Shown here: positions 16,135 to 24,873 of the stretch, in pieces
Position numbering within the stretch: the first letter of the stretch is position 1
Layout: every line of letters begins with the position of its first letter
NCBI GenBank assembly: GCA_041906305.1
Contig: JAYRJL010000003.1
Coordinates: 62,001 to 126,000, forward strand
Source: SHVZ01 sp041906305
GTDB lineage: Bacteria > Pseudomonadota > Alphaproteobacteria > SHVZ01
Direction of reading: 5' to 3'
Length of the DNA stretch: 64,000 nt
Program-made: the position numbers and the translations under genes
The notes under the pieces: model-generated
What the model was told of the DNA's origin: nothing
The model's input: the letters and a program-made list of their open reading frames with translations, nothing else
Databases searched by the model: none

Positions 16135-18135
16135 TCAAGCGACGGCGACCGGCGCGTCCAGCATCTGCTTCACCAGCTCGGCGAGCTGCTTGAGCCCGAA
16201 AGGCTTCGGCAGGAACTGCGTCGCCGGATCGGACGGGATGCGCTGGCGGAGCGCGTCCTCGGTGTAGCCCGAGATGCAGATGACCTTGAGTCCCGGCCGA
16301 TGCTCGCGGGCGATGCGGATCAGCGTCGGCCCGTCGATCCCAGGCATCATCACGTCGGTGATGAGCAGGTCGATCGGCTCGCGTGCCTCCGACTCCAGGT
16401 ACTCGACGGCGGCCTCGCCGGTCCGCATCTCGACCACCTTGTAGCCCTTGCCTCGCAATGCACGGGCGCTGAACAGGCGGACGGGGTCTTCGTCCTCGAC
16501 CAGGAGGATGGTCGCGGCCCCGGTGAGGTCCGCCGGCGAACGCCGCTCGGCCTCGGGCGCGGTCTCCTCGGTCGGGCCGGTATAGGCCGGAAGCCAGATG
16601 GTGAAGGCCGTGCCCTTGCCGATCTCGGATTCGAGGAAGACGTAGCCGCCGGTCTGCCGGACGATTCCGTAGACGGTCGAGAGGCCGAGCCCGGTGCCGG
16701 CGCCGATCGGCTTGGTCGTGAAGAACGGCTCGAACACGCGGGCCATGTGCTCGGACGAGATGCCGCTGCCGGTGTCCCTCACCTCGACGGTCACCCAGTC
16801 GCCGGCCGGTATGGTCTCCGGTCCCCGTGTCTCCGCGACCGCCAGCGACAGGTGCGCGGTGCGGATGGTGAGCGTGCCGCCGTCCGGCATCGCGTCGCGG
16901 GCATTGACCGCGAGGTTGATCACCACCTGCTCGAACTGGCCCTGGTCGACCTTCACCGGCTTCAGGTCGCGGGCATGGACGACGTCGACGGTGATGCGCT
17001 CGCCCATCAGTCTCGCGAGCAGGTGCGAGAGCTCGGCGATGACGTCGGTCAGGTCGAGAACGCGCGGGCGCAGCGTCTGCTGGCGCGAGAAGGCGAGCAG
17101 CTGGCGCACCAGGTTCGCCGCGCGGTTGGCGTTCTGGCGGATCTGCATGATGTCCGGGAACGACGGATCGCCGAGGCGATGGCGCTGCAGCAGCAGGTCG
17201 CAATAGCCGATGATCGCGGTCAGAAGATTGTTGAAGTCGTGGGCGACGCCGCCGGCGAGCTGGCCGATCGCCTGCATCTTCTGCGACTGGACGAACTGGC
17301 GCTCCAGGCTGCGCAGGCCGGTCACGTCCAGCAGGTGGAGGACCAGGCCGACCGGCGTTCCGCCCGGCCCGTCGATGCGCCCGACATAGACCGAGGCGAC
17401 GCGCTCGCCCGGTCCCGCCAGGCGCACCTCGTCCGGCCCCTTGGCAGCGCCGCCGCCCCAGGCCTCGGCGAGGCGGGCCGAGATGCGGACGCCGTCGTCG
17501 GCCTGCAGCAGCTGCACGAACACGCGGCCGCGGAGCGCACTCATGTCGGTGCTTTCCGGGGTGGCCAGCGCCTGGAACGCCGGGTTGCAGTCCTCGATGC
17601 GGCCCGACGCGTCGACGATCGCCCAGCCGACGGGAAGGTCGACGAAGAACCGCTGGAAGCGCTGCTCCACGCTGGCGAGCGTCGCCGCGAGCTCGGCTCC
17701 CTTCGCCTGCTGGAGCATGAGGTCGTCGGCCAGCCGGTGCTGGCGCGTCGCCTCGGAAATCCGCCAGACCGCCCAGCCGGCGCGCCCGCCGAAGGGACGG
17801 ATCGAGATCTCGATCCAGCCGTCGCCGGACGCAGGGTCGCGCTCGGCCTCGACCTGGATCGCGCGCCCGCTCGCCGCCGCCTCGGTCAGCGCCGCGAGCA
17901 CCGGGCCGCCGTTGGTCAGGCGTCGGTCGAGCCGGGGCAGCACCGGCTCGCCGCCGTCGCCGATGAAGGCGCGGGCCGCGGCATTGGCGGTGACGACGTG
18001 GAAGCCGGCATCGGTCAGGAACATCGGCTCGTCCGCCGCCTCGAAGGCCGCCGCCGCCTGGCGGTGCGGGGCGAACAGACGACCGAGACGCTGCGCCAGG
18101 CGCGAGAGCGGTCCGGGCGCCGGCGACGGGGTCAC
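16135..18135 (-). CDS. cckA: CckA-type hybrid histidine kinase
   Basis: Cell-cycle hybrid kinase of 666 residues that normally feeds phosphate to ChpT and then CtrA and CpdR. Order: two PAS-like segments (~30-130 and ~160-270), HisKA with GQLAGGVAHDFNN (His ~299), an HATPase domain (NLAVNARDAMPDGG, GSGISSEHMARVFEPFFTTK, GTGLGLSTVYGI) and a C-terminal receiver (ILLVEDEDPVR, LLITDVMMPG). The block from SQKMQAIGQL to LLAFSRQQTL is strongly CckA-like. No transmembrane helices are seen at the N-terminus, unlike Caulobacter CckA. The GTG start overlaps the flhB stop, so it is read with the flagellar export genes. Confidence 0.9.
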   Translation of the reverse strand: MTPSPAPGPLSRLAQRLGRLFAPHRQAAAAFEAADEPMFLTDAGFHVVTANAAARAFIGDGGEPVLPRLDRRLTNGGPVLAALTEAAASGRAIQVEAERDPASGDGWIEISIRPFGGRAGWAVWRISEATRQHRLADDLMLQQAKGAELAATLASVEQRFQRFFVDLPVGWAIVDASGRIEDCNPAFQALATPESTDMSALRGRVFVQLLQADDGVRISARLAEAWGGGAAKGPDEVRLAGPGERVASVYVGRIDGPGGTPVGLVLHLLDVTGLRSLERQFVQSQKMQAIGQLAGGVAHDFNNLLTAIIGYCDLLLQRHRLGDPSFPDIMQIRQNANRAANLVRQLLAFSRQQTLRPRVLDLTDVIAELSHLLARLMGERITVDVVHARDLKPVKVDQGQFEQVVINLAVNARDAMPDGGTLTIRTAHLSLAVAETRGPETIPAGDWVTVEVRDTGSGISSEHMARVFEPFFTTKPIGAGTGLGLSTVYGIVRQTGGYVFLESEIGKGTAFTIWLPAYTGPTEETAPEAERRSPADLTGAATILLVEDEDPVRLFSARALRGKGYKVVEMRTGEAAVEYLESEAREPIDLLITDVMMPGIDGPTLIRIAREHRPGLKVICISGYTEDALRQRIPSDPATQFLPKPFGLKQLAELVKQMLDAPVAVA

Positions 18136-19208
18136 CTCGGGATCGCCCGCTTCTTCAGCTTGAAGACGAAGCTGATGATCTCGGCCACCGCCTTGAAATG
18201 TTCGGGCGGGATCATCTCGTCGATCTCCATCGACCCGAACAGCGCGCGCGCGACCGGGGGATTCTCGACGATCGGCACGCCGTGCTCCTCGGCGAGCTCG
18301 CGGATCTTCTTGGCGACCAGGTCCGCGCCTTTGGCCACCAGCTTCGGCGCGGGCATGGAGTCCGGCTCGTACTGGAGCGCCACCGCGTAGTGCGTCGGGT
18401 TGGTGACCACCACGGTCGCCTTCGGCACGTTGGCCATCATGCGCCGGCGCGACCGCTCCATGCGGATCTGGCGAAGGCGCATCTTGATCATGGGATCGCC
18501 TTCGGACTGCTTGAACTCCTCCTTCACGTCCTGCTTCGACATGCGCATCTTCTTCATGTAGGTGAAGCGCTGATACGCGATGTCGCCGACGGTGAGCACG
18601 AGCATGATGGCGAGCACGCCGACGAGCAGGCGTACGGTCTGGTCCTTGAGCTCGAGCATGGCGTCGATCAGGTCGAGCCCGACCAGCTGATCGACGCGCG
18701 CGAGCTCCGGCTTCAGTATCCAGAAGACGATCGTTCCGATGATCGCGAGCTTGATCAGGTTCTTGCCGGTCTCGATCGCGGCCGCAGGGGAGAACATCCG
18801 CTTGAGGCCTTCGAGCGGATTGAGCTTCTCGAGCTTCGGGATGATCGGCTCGGCGGTGAACAGGAAGCCCGTCTGCATCATGGTCGGCACGATCGAGACG
18901 ACCAGCAGGATGGACAGCGGGAAGAGGAGCGTCTTCAGCACTTCCCAGGAGATGTCGACCAGCACCCGGCCGAGATTCGCGGCATCGAGCGGTATCTGGT
19001 CGGCCTTCTCGAAGAACGGCACCACGGCCTTGCTGACGCCCTGGGCGATGCCGTTGCCCATGAACGCCAGGATCATGACCATGGCGAAGAACATGAACCA
19101 GTGGCCGAGCTCCTTCGACTGCCAGACCTGGCCCTTGCCGCGCGCCTCTCCCAGCTTTCGTTCGCTGGGATCTTCCGTTTTTGATGCGTCGTCGTCAGCT
19201 TCCGACAT
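18132..19208 (-). CDS. flhB: Flagellar type III export protein FlhB
   Basis: Export-gate component of 358 residues that switches substrate from rod/hook to filament proteins. The N-terminus (EDPSERKLGEARGKGQV) is followed by four hydrophobic helices and a cytoplasmic domain with the autocleavage site NPTH at about 270-273. Length matches enteric FlhB. It starts nine bases after fliR ends and its stop overlaps the cckA start. Confidence 0.97.
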   Translation of the reverse strand: MSEADDDASKTEDPSERKLGEARGKGQVWQSKELGHWFMFFAMVMILAFMGNGIAQGVSKAVVPFFEKADQIPLDAANLGRVLVDISWEVLKTLLFPLSILLVVSIVPTMMQTGFLFTAEPIIPKLEKLNPLEGLKRMFSPAAAIETGKNLIKLAIIGTIVFWILKPELARVDQLVGLDLIDAMLELKDQTVRLLVGVLAIMLVLTVGDIAYQRFTYMKKMRMSKQDVKEEFKQSEGDPMIKMRLRQIRMERSRRRMMANVPKATVVVTNPTHYAVALQYEPDSMPAPKLVAKGADLVAKKIRELAEEHGVPIVENPPVARALFGSMEIDEMIPPEHFKAVAEIISFVFKLKKRAIPR

Positions 19209-19217
19209 CGGTCACCG

Positions 19218-19985
19218 TCACCTTGGCACCAGAAGGCCGGACAGGGTTTCGTGGAAGTATGTCAGGAACATCCCCATCATCGCCGAGAGCGAGACGATGA
19301 TGATGAGGAAGCCGCCGGCGAGCTGAGCCGGCACGCTGACGAAGAAGATCTGCAAGGTCGGCATCAGGCGCGAGATCAGTCCGAGCGCGAAGGTGAAGAG
19401 CAGCGACAGCACGATGAACGGCATCGCGAGCTGCACGCCGACGCGGAAGCTGGCGCCGATCATCTTGGCGAAGGTGTCCGAGAAGTCGCCGACCGGCATG
19501 GGATCGGTCGGCCTGAACAGCGTGTAGCTGTCGACCACGCCCTCGAGCAGCAGATGGTGCAGGTTGGTTTCCAGGATCGTGACCAGTCCGCCGAGGCTCA
19601 GCAGCACGCCCGTCAGGGTGCCGGTCGTCTGCAGCGCCGGATTGAAGATCGTCGCGGTCGAAAGGCCGATCTGCATCGAGATGATGGTGCCGGCGAGGTC
19701 GAGGGTGGTCACCAGCAGGCGTGCGATCGTACCCATGAAGAACCCGACGCCGGTCTCGATCGCGACGAAGGCGATCAGCTCGCCCGGGCCGTTCGGCATC
19801 GGCGGCAAGGTCTGGCGGACGATCGGCACGATCACCAGCGTGATCGCGATCGCCATCATCAGCCGCAGGCGCGCCGGAACCACCGCCTCGCCGAATCCGG
19901 GCATCACCAGGAAGGCGGCGCCGAGGCGGACGAAGACTGCCACGTAGACGAAGATCTCGGTCGGCAGGAACTGCGTGAGCGGCAT
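19218..19985 (-). CDS. fliR: Flagellar export protein FliR
   Basis: Polytopic export-gate protein of 255 residues. The start MPLTQFLPTEIFVYVAVFVRLGAA is typical, with a family Arg in the first helix, then GFGEAVVPARLRL, ETGVGFFMGTIARLL and GTIISMQIGLSTA. The frame is open further upstream, but that part overlaps fliQ and has no homology; the chosen ATG is two bases after the fliQ stop. Confidence 0.95.
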   Translation of the reverse strand: MPLTQFLPTEIFVYVAVFVRLGAAFLVMPGFGEAVVPARLRLMMAIAITLVIVPIVRQTLPPMPNGPGELIAFVAIETGVGFFMGTIARLLVTTLDLAGTIISMQIGLSTATIFNPALQTTGTLTGVLLSLGGLVTILETNLHHLLLEGVVDSYTLFRPTDPMPVGDFSDTFAKMIGASFRVGVQLAMPFIVLSLLFTFALGLISRLMPTLQIFFVSVPAQLAGGFLIIIVSLSAMMGMFLTYFHETLSGLLVPR

Positions 19986-19987
19986 CG

Positions 19988-20257
19988 CTACCGCCCGCCG
20001 GCGACGATCTGGTCGAAGATGAACTCGGTGAATTTCGTGATCGTCGCCAGCATGAAAGGCATGAAGATGATCATGGTGACGAACAGGACGATCAGCTTCG
20101 GCACGAAGGTGAGCGTCATTTCCTGGATCTGGGTCATCGCCTGGATCAGGGAGATGACGATGCCGACCACGAGGCCGATGGCCATCGGCGGGCCGCAGAT
20201 GATCAGGGTCACGAGCATGGCCTCGCGAAGGATGTCGAAGACCTGTTCCGCGTTCAC
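19988..20257 (-). CDS. fliQ: Flagellar export protein FliQ
   Basis: Small export-gate protein of 89 residues with two transmembrane helices (MLVTLIICGPPMAIGLVVGI and KLIVLFVTMIIFMPFML). The sequence between them (ISLIQAMTQIQEMTLTFVPK) is highly characteristic. It is the first gene of fliQ-fliR-flhB-cckA; fliP is not next to it, and an SDR gene is divergent upstream. Confidence 0.96.
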   Translation of the reverse strand: MNAEQVFDILREAMLVTLIICGPPMAIGLVVGIVISLIQAMTQIQEMTLTFVPKLIVLFVTMIIFMPFMLATITKFTEFIFDQIVAGGR

Positions 20258-20343
20258 CTAGCTCAACCTCGCGCGCACGCCCGCCCCCAGGGCAGAATAG
20301 CAGCGGCAGTATAGCGGCTTTCCAGGATGGCAAGGAGGTTCCC
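20258..20343. promoter_or_regulatory. Divergent promoter region between fliQ and an SDR gene
   Basis: These 86 bases separate the starts of fliQ (minus) and the SDR at 20344 (plus). The SDR has AAGGAGG about six bases before its ATG. I could not assign a confident sigma-70, sigma-54 or CtrA site by eye. Confidence 0.4.
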
Positions 20344-21141
20344 ATGGGCTATCGGGGCTTGGATCTGACCGGCAAGGCGGTGCTGGTGACTGGCGGCAAC
20401 AGCGGCATCGGGCTCGGCATGGCCGAGGGCATGGCGGAGGCCGGCGCCAACATCGTGATCTGGGGCCAGAACCCCGAGAAGAACCGCGCCGCCGAGGCGG
20501 CGCTCAAGCGCTACGGGCGCAAGGTCGTGCTCCTGACCCACAACGTCGCCGACGAGGCGGCCTGCGACCGCGGCGTCAAGGAGTCCGCCGACAAGCTCGG
20601 GCGCCTCGACGCCTGCTTCGCCAATGCCGGCGTCTCGGGCCGTACCGGCAAGCACACGAGCTTCGCCGAGATGACGACCGAGGAATGGCATCGGGTGATG
20701 AAGGTCAACCTGGACGGCGTCTTCTTTACCGTGCGGGCGGCCGTGCAGGTCATGCTGAAGCAGGGCCAGGGCGGCTCGATCGCGGTGACCGGAAGCCAGT
20801 TCGGCCGCATGGGCAATCCGCTGGTCGAGCACTACGCCGCCGCCAAGGCCGGCGTAGAGTCCCTCATGCGCTCGATGGCGACCGAGTTCGGCCGCAACGG
20901 CATCCGCTGCAACACGATCGTTCCGGGATACATCGACACGCCGCTGACCCATGCCCGCATCAACACGCCGGAGTTCGTCGCGGATGCGATGCACCGCCAC
21001 CCGGTCGGCCGCTGGGGCGTGCCCGAGGACTTCGCCGGCATCGCGGTGTTCCTGGCGAGCGACTCCAGCCGCTGGACCACGGGACAGAGCTTCGTCATCG
21101 ACGGCGGTTTCAACATCGCCGCCAAGGTCATGGGGGCCTGA
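20344..21141 (+). CDS. SDR family oxidoreductase
   Basis: A 265-residue classical SDR. Cofactor motif TGGNSGIGLGMAEG, then NAGVSG, catalytic Ser in TGSQFGR, and YAAAK with the Tyr and Lys intact. The C-terminus (TTGQSFVIDGGFNIAAK) is typical of the family. AAGGAGG lies just upstream. It is monocistronic, divergent from fliQ and convergent with the CYTH-CHAD gene. The substrate is unknown. Confidence 0.9.
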   Translation: MGYRGLDLTGKAVLVTGGNSGIGLGMAEGMAEAGANIVIWGQNPEKNRAAEAALKRYGRKVVLLTHNVADEAACDRGVKESADKLGRLDACFANAGVSGRTGKHTSFAEMTTEEWHRVMKVNLDGVFFTVRAAVQVMLKQGQGGSIAVTGSQFGRMGNPLVEHYAAAKAGVESLMRSMATEFGRNGIRCNTIVPGYIDTPLTHARINTPEFVADAMHRHPVGRWGVPEDFAGIAVFLASDSSRWTTGQSFVIDGGFNIAAKVMGA

Positions 21142-21147
21142 GGGGCC

Positions 21148-22710
21148 TCAGCTCCAGAAGCGGCGGGTATCGGCGAAGGCGAGGAGGTCGGTCCGAGCCT
21201 CCGCCAGCAACGCGTCGATGCGGCCAGCGTGATATCCCGAGATGGCGCCGAGCGCCTTGGCGCCGGCCTCGGCGTCGACGTGGCCGGCGAGGTGGTCGAG
21301 AAGTCCCTGCAGCGTGCCGATGTCGTTGAGATGGCCGAGGCTCTGCTGCGGCTTGGACATTGCCTTGCCATAGGCGCGCGCCTTGCGCTCGGAGAACAGG
21401 GGCGCGAAGAACTCGGCGGCGTAGCGGAGCTTCTTGAGACGGAGGCGGAGCGCGTGCATCTCCTCTTCCGCCATCGTCGCCGCGTGCTTGGCGATGCGCT
21501 TGGCCTTGCGGTGCCGCTGGTCGAGCAGCTCGGCCGCGAGATCGCGGGCCGGGCGCTCGAGTTCGACGTCCGCCGCCCAGGGCGGCTCCGCCAGCCAGAG
21601 GCGCGTCGACAGCACCAGGTTGAGGAAACGGCTCGAGCCGATGGCGGACCTCGCTTCGGCATAGGCGGTCTCGCGCAGCGCACCCGCCGCGCGCTCGATC
21701 TCGCGAAGCACGGTCTCGCCGGCGCCGGTTTCGGCGGCCGGCGGCAGCAGTTCCTCCAGGAAGACATCCCAGGCCCGTGCCGGCGCCAGCGTGCCGGCGA
21801 GCCAGCGGAGCTCGCTCGCCAGGGCCTGCCGTGCCGCTTCGTCGACCTGATTTCGGAACAGGCTGAGGGCGGCGCGAAGCCGGCGGAGCCCGACCCGCAT
21901 TTGGTGCACGCCTTCGGGGTCGCGCCCTTCGAGCACGGCCGCCTGGTTGGCGACGACATGCGCCAGGCATTCGCGAAGGATCGCGAGCACGACGTCGCCG
22001 ATCGTCGCGTCGCCGAGAAGGTCCAGATCCTCGGCCCACCTCACCGTCTCGGTGTCGCCGCGATAGAGGGCGAAGCCGCGGGCTGCCTTGCTCGCCACGT
22101 CGAGCCTCAGCGGCACGGTCCGGCCGAGATCACGGGCGAAGCTGATGAGGTCGCTCGGCCGGCCGCGCTTCAGCTCCAGCTCGATCTCGCAGATCGGCGC
22201 CTCCGCTTCTCCGACCTGGAAGCGGCCGACATCGAGATCGACCTCCACTTCGACCTTGTCGCCGTGTCCGAGCCGCCACTTGGTCCGGCGGACGTCGGTG
22301 CCGAAAATCGGCTCCAGGGACCGCTCCTTCAGGGCCCCGCCGACGGCGCGCCGGATCTCGGCGTTGTCGATGACCGCGAGGTCGGGATTGGACCGGGGCA
22401 CCGGGCTTTCGACCTCCTCACGATCAAACAGACCGATCTGTCTTAAAGAGCCGGATTTCACTGTCTGGACATGTTGGCGGCCGCGGCGCCTGACCCTCAG
22501 GGTCAGGTTTCGCTCGGCCAAACGGAGATCCGATGTGTCGAAATAGGTCGCCTTCAGGCGGCTGGTCGACGGGCGTGCGTCCCGCAGGAGGGGGTGCTGC
22601 TTGAGCCTGGGGAGGTCGGCCGGGTCCAGCGCGAGCTTGAGCTCGACCTCGCGTCCCGCCGGGGAGCCCGCGGGAGCCGGGACAATCGGACGGCGGGAGG
22701 TAGGGGACAT
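21148..22710 (-). CDS. CYTH and CHAD domain protein (polyphosphate-related)
   Basis: A 520-residue two-domain protein. The N-terminal CYTH (triphosphate tunnel) domain begins with the metal-binding ExExK motif (EVELK, about 23-27) and continues through the strand-rich LTLRVRRRG block. The C-terminal CHAD domain (from ~240) is helical, with conserved histidines and basic residues in GVHQMRVGLRRLRAALSLF and MHALRLRLKKLRYAAEFF. CHAD domains bind polyphosphate and CYTH enzymes hydrolyse triphosphate or longer chains. The SixA-like phosphatase gene upstream of its promoter runs on the same strand, so a polyphosphate role is plausible. Confidence 0.9.
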   Translation of the reverse strand: MSPTSRRPIVPAPAGSPAGREVELKLALDPADLPRLKQHPLLRDARPSTSRLKATYFDTSDLRLAERNLTLRVRRRGRQHVQTVKSGSLRQIGLFDREEVESPVPRSNPDLAVIDNAEIRRAVGGALKERSLEPIFGTDVRRTKWRLGHGDKVEVEVDLDVGRFQVGEAEAPICEIELELKRGRPSDLISFARDLGRTVPLRLDVASKAARGFALYRGDTETVRWAEDLDLLGDATIGDVVLAILRECLAHVVANQAAVLEGRDPEGVHQMRVGLRRLRAALSLFRNQVDEAARQALASELRWLAGTLAPARAWDVFLEELLPPAAETGAGETVLREIERAAGALRETAYAEARSAIGSSRFLNLVLSTRLWLAEPPWAADVELERPARDLAAELLDQRHRKAKRIAKHAATMAEEEMHALRLRLKKLRYAAEFFAPLFSERKARAYGKAMSKPQQSLGHLNDIGTLQGLLDHLAGHVDAEAGAKALGAISGYHAGRIDALLAEARTDLLAFADTRRFWS

Positions 22711-22770
22711 GCGCCTGAATTAAGCCGGCGGCCCCTTCGATGGGTCAACGACAAAAAAGTGACGGATTTA

Positions 22771-23289
22771 TTAATCCTCGAGGATATCCATGGGCCTGAT
22801 GAAGCGGATCAGTCGGCCAGATCTGGCCTCCGCTCGCCGCCACGGCCTGGAGCCGAAGTCGATCGAGCAGAGGGCGGCGGTCGGAAACTTTTCCGAGAGC
22901 CTGCCCTGCTCGATTCCGTGCCCGGCGGCCAGGAGGACGGCGAGCTCGTGCAGGCCTGGATTGTGCCCGACCAGCATGACTTCCCGACGTTCGTCGCCGA
23001 GTCCACGGATCCGGTCGAGCAGCTCGCCGGCCGACGCCAGGTAGAGACCGTCCTCGAACTCGACCTCGGGTGCAGGCCTGAATGCCGGCTTCATCAGGGA
23101 CCAGGTTTCCCGTGTGCGCTTGGACGTGGAGACCATCACGAAGTCGGGCACCACCTCGTTCTCCGCCATCCAGCGCGCCATCATCGGCGCCGCCTTCCGG
23201 CCGCGCGGCGCGAGGGGCCGGTCGTGGTCGTCGATGCGGGCGTCGTCCCGGCTCGCCTTCGCATGGCGGAAGAGATGCAGCAGCCCCAT
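22771..23289 (-). CDS. SixA-like histidine phosphatase
   Basis: A 172-residue phosphatase of the histidine phosphatase superfamily. The phosphohistidine motif RHAKAS (RHG-like) is near residue 8, RTRETW carries the second Arg, and the distal catalytic His lies in VGHNPGLHEL. SixA in E. coli acts on His-phosphorylated phosphotransfer proteins, but many relatives have unknown targets. It lies 60 bases upstream of, and on the same strand as, the CYTH-CHAD gene. Confidence 0.87.
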   Translation of the reverse strand: MGLLHLFRHAKASRDDARIDDHDRPLAPRGRKAAPMMARWMAENEVVPDFVMVSTSKRTRETWSLMKPAFRPAPEVEFEDGLYLASAGELLDRIRGLGDERREVMLVGHNPGLHELAVLLAAGHGIEQGRLSEKFPTAALCSIDFGSRPWRRAEARSGRLIRFIRPMDILED

Positions 23290-23384
23290 GGCCCGAACCT
23301 GCCAGCGGACGATGCGGCGGTCCAGCGTCCGTGCCAGGAGCGCTGACGCTTGACCGCGCTCGGGCTTAGCCGCGATGTTGGCTC

Positions 23385-23876
23385 ATGATGATGGCGAGCC
23401 TTCGCCTGGCCACGGCCGACGACGCCGATACGATCGCGCATCTCTGCCGCGAGCTGCTCGCCTTCTACGGCATCCCCCCGCCCTACTCGCGCTGGGCGAT
23501 GGCCGAGGCGATCAAGGAGCAGGGCCTCAAGGACGGCCGGCTGGAGGTGCTGCTGGCTGAGCGCGACGGCGTCGCCGTCGGCCTCCTTGTCTTCTTCCAG
23601 ATCTATTCGGCCGCGCTCTGTCAGGACAGCTTCTTCATCCAGGACCTATACGTGTCCGAACGCTGGCGCGGAGAAGGCATCGGACGGCAGATGATGGAGT
23701 ACCTGGGCTTCCTCGCCGAGCAGCGCGGCGTCGGCCAGATCGATTGGACCGCCGACCCCTGGAACGACCGCTCGCGGCGCTTCTACGACAGCCTCGGCCC
23801 GCATCAGCGGGCCGACAAGGTGTTCTATCGGATCGCCGGCCCCAATCTCCGGCACTTCATCCGGAAGGCGCAATGA
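23385..23876 (+). CDS. GNAT family N-acetyltransferase
   Basis: A 163-residue acetyltransferase. The acetyl-CoA motif is in DLYVSERWRGEGIGRQMMEYL, followed by the strand-helix GQIDWTADPWNDRSRRFYDSLG. Three successive ATGs make the exact start uncertain; the first is given. It begins an operon with the NUDIX and DUF983 genes through ATGA overlaps. The substrate is unknown. Confidence 0.87.
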   Translation: MMMASLRLATADDADTIAHLCRELLAFYGIPPPYSRWAMAEAIKEQGLKDGRLEVLLAERDGVAVGLLVFFQIYSAALCQDSFFIQDLYVSERWRGEGIGRQMMEYLGFLAEQRGVGQIDWTADPWNDRSRRFYDSLGPHQRADKVFYRIAGPNLRHFIRKAQ

Positions 23877-24487
23877 ACGCCGACGACTACGAGATTCGGG
23901 CGGTCGACACGCCGTTCCAGGGCTTCTTCCGCGTCGACCGCTACCGGCTTCGCCACAAGCGCTATGCCGGCGACTGGACGCCCGAGATCGAGCGCGAGAT
24001 CTTCGTGCGCGGCCATGCCGCCGGGGTCTTCCCCTATGACCCGAGGCTCGACCGCCTCCTCCTCGTCGAGCAGTTCCGGCTCGCCGCGGCGCTCGCCAAG
24101 CGGCCGTCCCACTGGACGCTCGAGGTGCCCGCCGGGATCGTTCCCGAGGGACACGATCCCGAAGCCGTCGCCCACCGCGAGCTCGCCGAAGAGGCGGGCC
24201 TGACTGCCGCGAAGCTGATTCCGCTCTACACCTTCATGCCGAGCCCCGGCGGCGCCACCGAGACCGTATGGCTCTATGCAGCGCTGGTCGACCTCGCCGG
24301 CGTCGGCGGCCATGCCGGCGTCGCCGCCGAGCACGAGGACATCCGCATCGTCGTGATCGAGGCCGAGGAAGCGTTCGCCCGGATGCGGCGAGGCGAGATC
24401 GACAATGCGATCACGCTGCTCTCGCTGCAATGGCTGCAGCTCAACCGCGAGAGGCTCAGGCAATCGGCCGAGGCCGGCTTGAGATGA
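23873..24487 (+). CDS. NUDIX hydrolase, ADP-ribose pyrophosphatase type
   Basis: A 204-residue NUDIX protein. The Nudix box follows EVPAGIVPEGHDPEAVAHRE and includes RELAEEAG; the spacing and the EVPAG stretch are like ADP-ribose pyrophosphatases (NudF). It also has the YTFMPSPGGATETVWLYAA segment common in that group. The ATG overlaps the GNAT stop (ATGA); the frame is open upstream only as a shadow. Confidence 0.9.
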   Translation: MNADDYEIRAVDTPFQGFFRVDRYRLRHKRYAGDWTPEIEREIFVRGHAAGVFPYDPRLDRLLLVEQFRLAAALAKRPSHWTLEVPAGIVPEGHDPEAVAHRELAEEAGLTAAKLIPLYTFMPSPGGATETVWLYAALVDLAGVGGHAGVAAEHEDIRIVVIEAEEAFARMRRGEIDNAITLLSLQWLQLNRERLRQSAEAGLR

Positions 24488-24867
24488 TCGAGCCGCTGCA
24501 GCAGAGCCGCCCGAAGGTCGGCGACGCGATCCGGCGGGCGCTGATGGGCAAATGCCCGAACTGCGGCCAGGGGAAGCTGTTCGCCTCCTACTTGAAGCAG
24601 GTGGAGCATTGCGCCGTCTGCCGCGAGCCGTACGGGCACCTGCGCTCGGACGACGCCGCTCCGTGGCTCACGATCCTGGTGGTCGGCCACATCGTCGTGC
24701 CGATCGTTCTCGCCGTCGAATCCCGCTCGGCATGGCCGACCTGGATCTCGATGACGCTCTGGCCCGCTCTCGCCCTCTCCCTGGTCGCGGTCGTCCTGCC
24801 CCGCGCGAAGGCCCTGTTCCTGAGCGTGATCTGGGCGACCGGCTCGCCCGGATCGGGACGCGAGTAG
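24484..24867 (+). CDS. DUF983 family membrane protein
   Basis: A 127-residue protein with an N-terminal zinc-ribbon-like pair (CPNCGQG and CAVC) and two hydrophobic helices (WLTILVVGHIVVPIVLAVE and TLWPALALSLVAVVLP). This is the DUF983 layout, often next to cytochrome oxidase or NUDIX genes in alphaproteobacteria. The start overlaps the NUDIX stop (ATGA), making it the third gene of that operon. Its role is unknown. Confidence 0.88.
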   Translation: MIEPLQQSRPKVGDAIRRALMGKCPNCGQGKLFASYLKQVEHCAVCREPYGHLRSDDAAPWLTILVVGHIVVPIVLAVESRSAWPTWISMTLWPALALSLVAVVLPRAKALFLSVIWATGSPGSGRE

Positions 24868-24873
24868 CTTCCT

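Noticed and set aside
16300..18390. 696-residue plus-strand open frame opposite cckA
   Set aside because: Charged, repetitive antisense frame; the cckA domains on the minus strand are complete.
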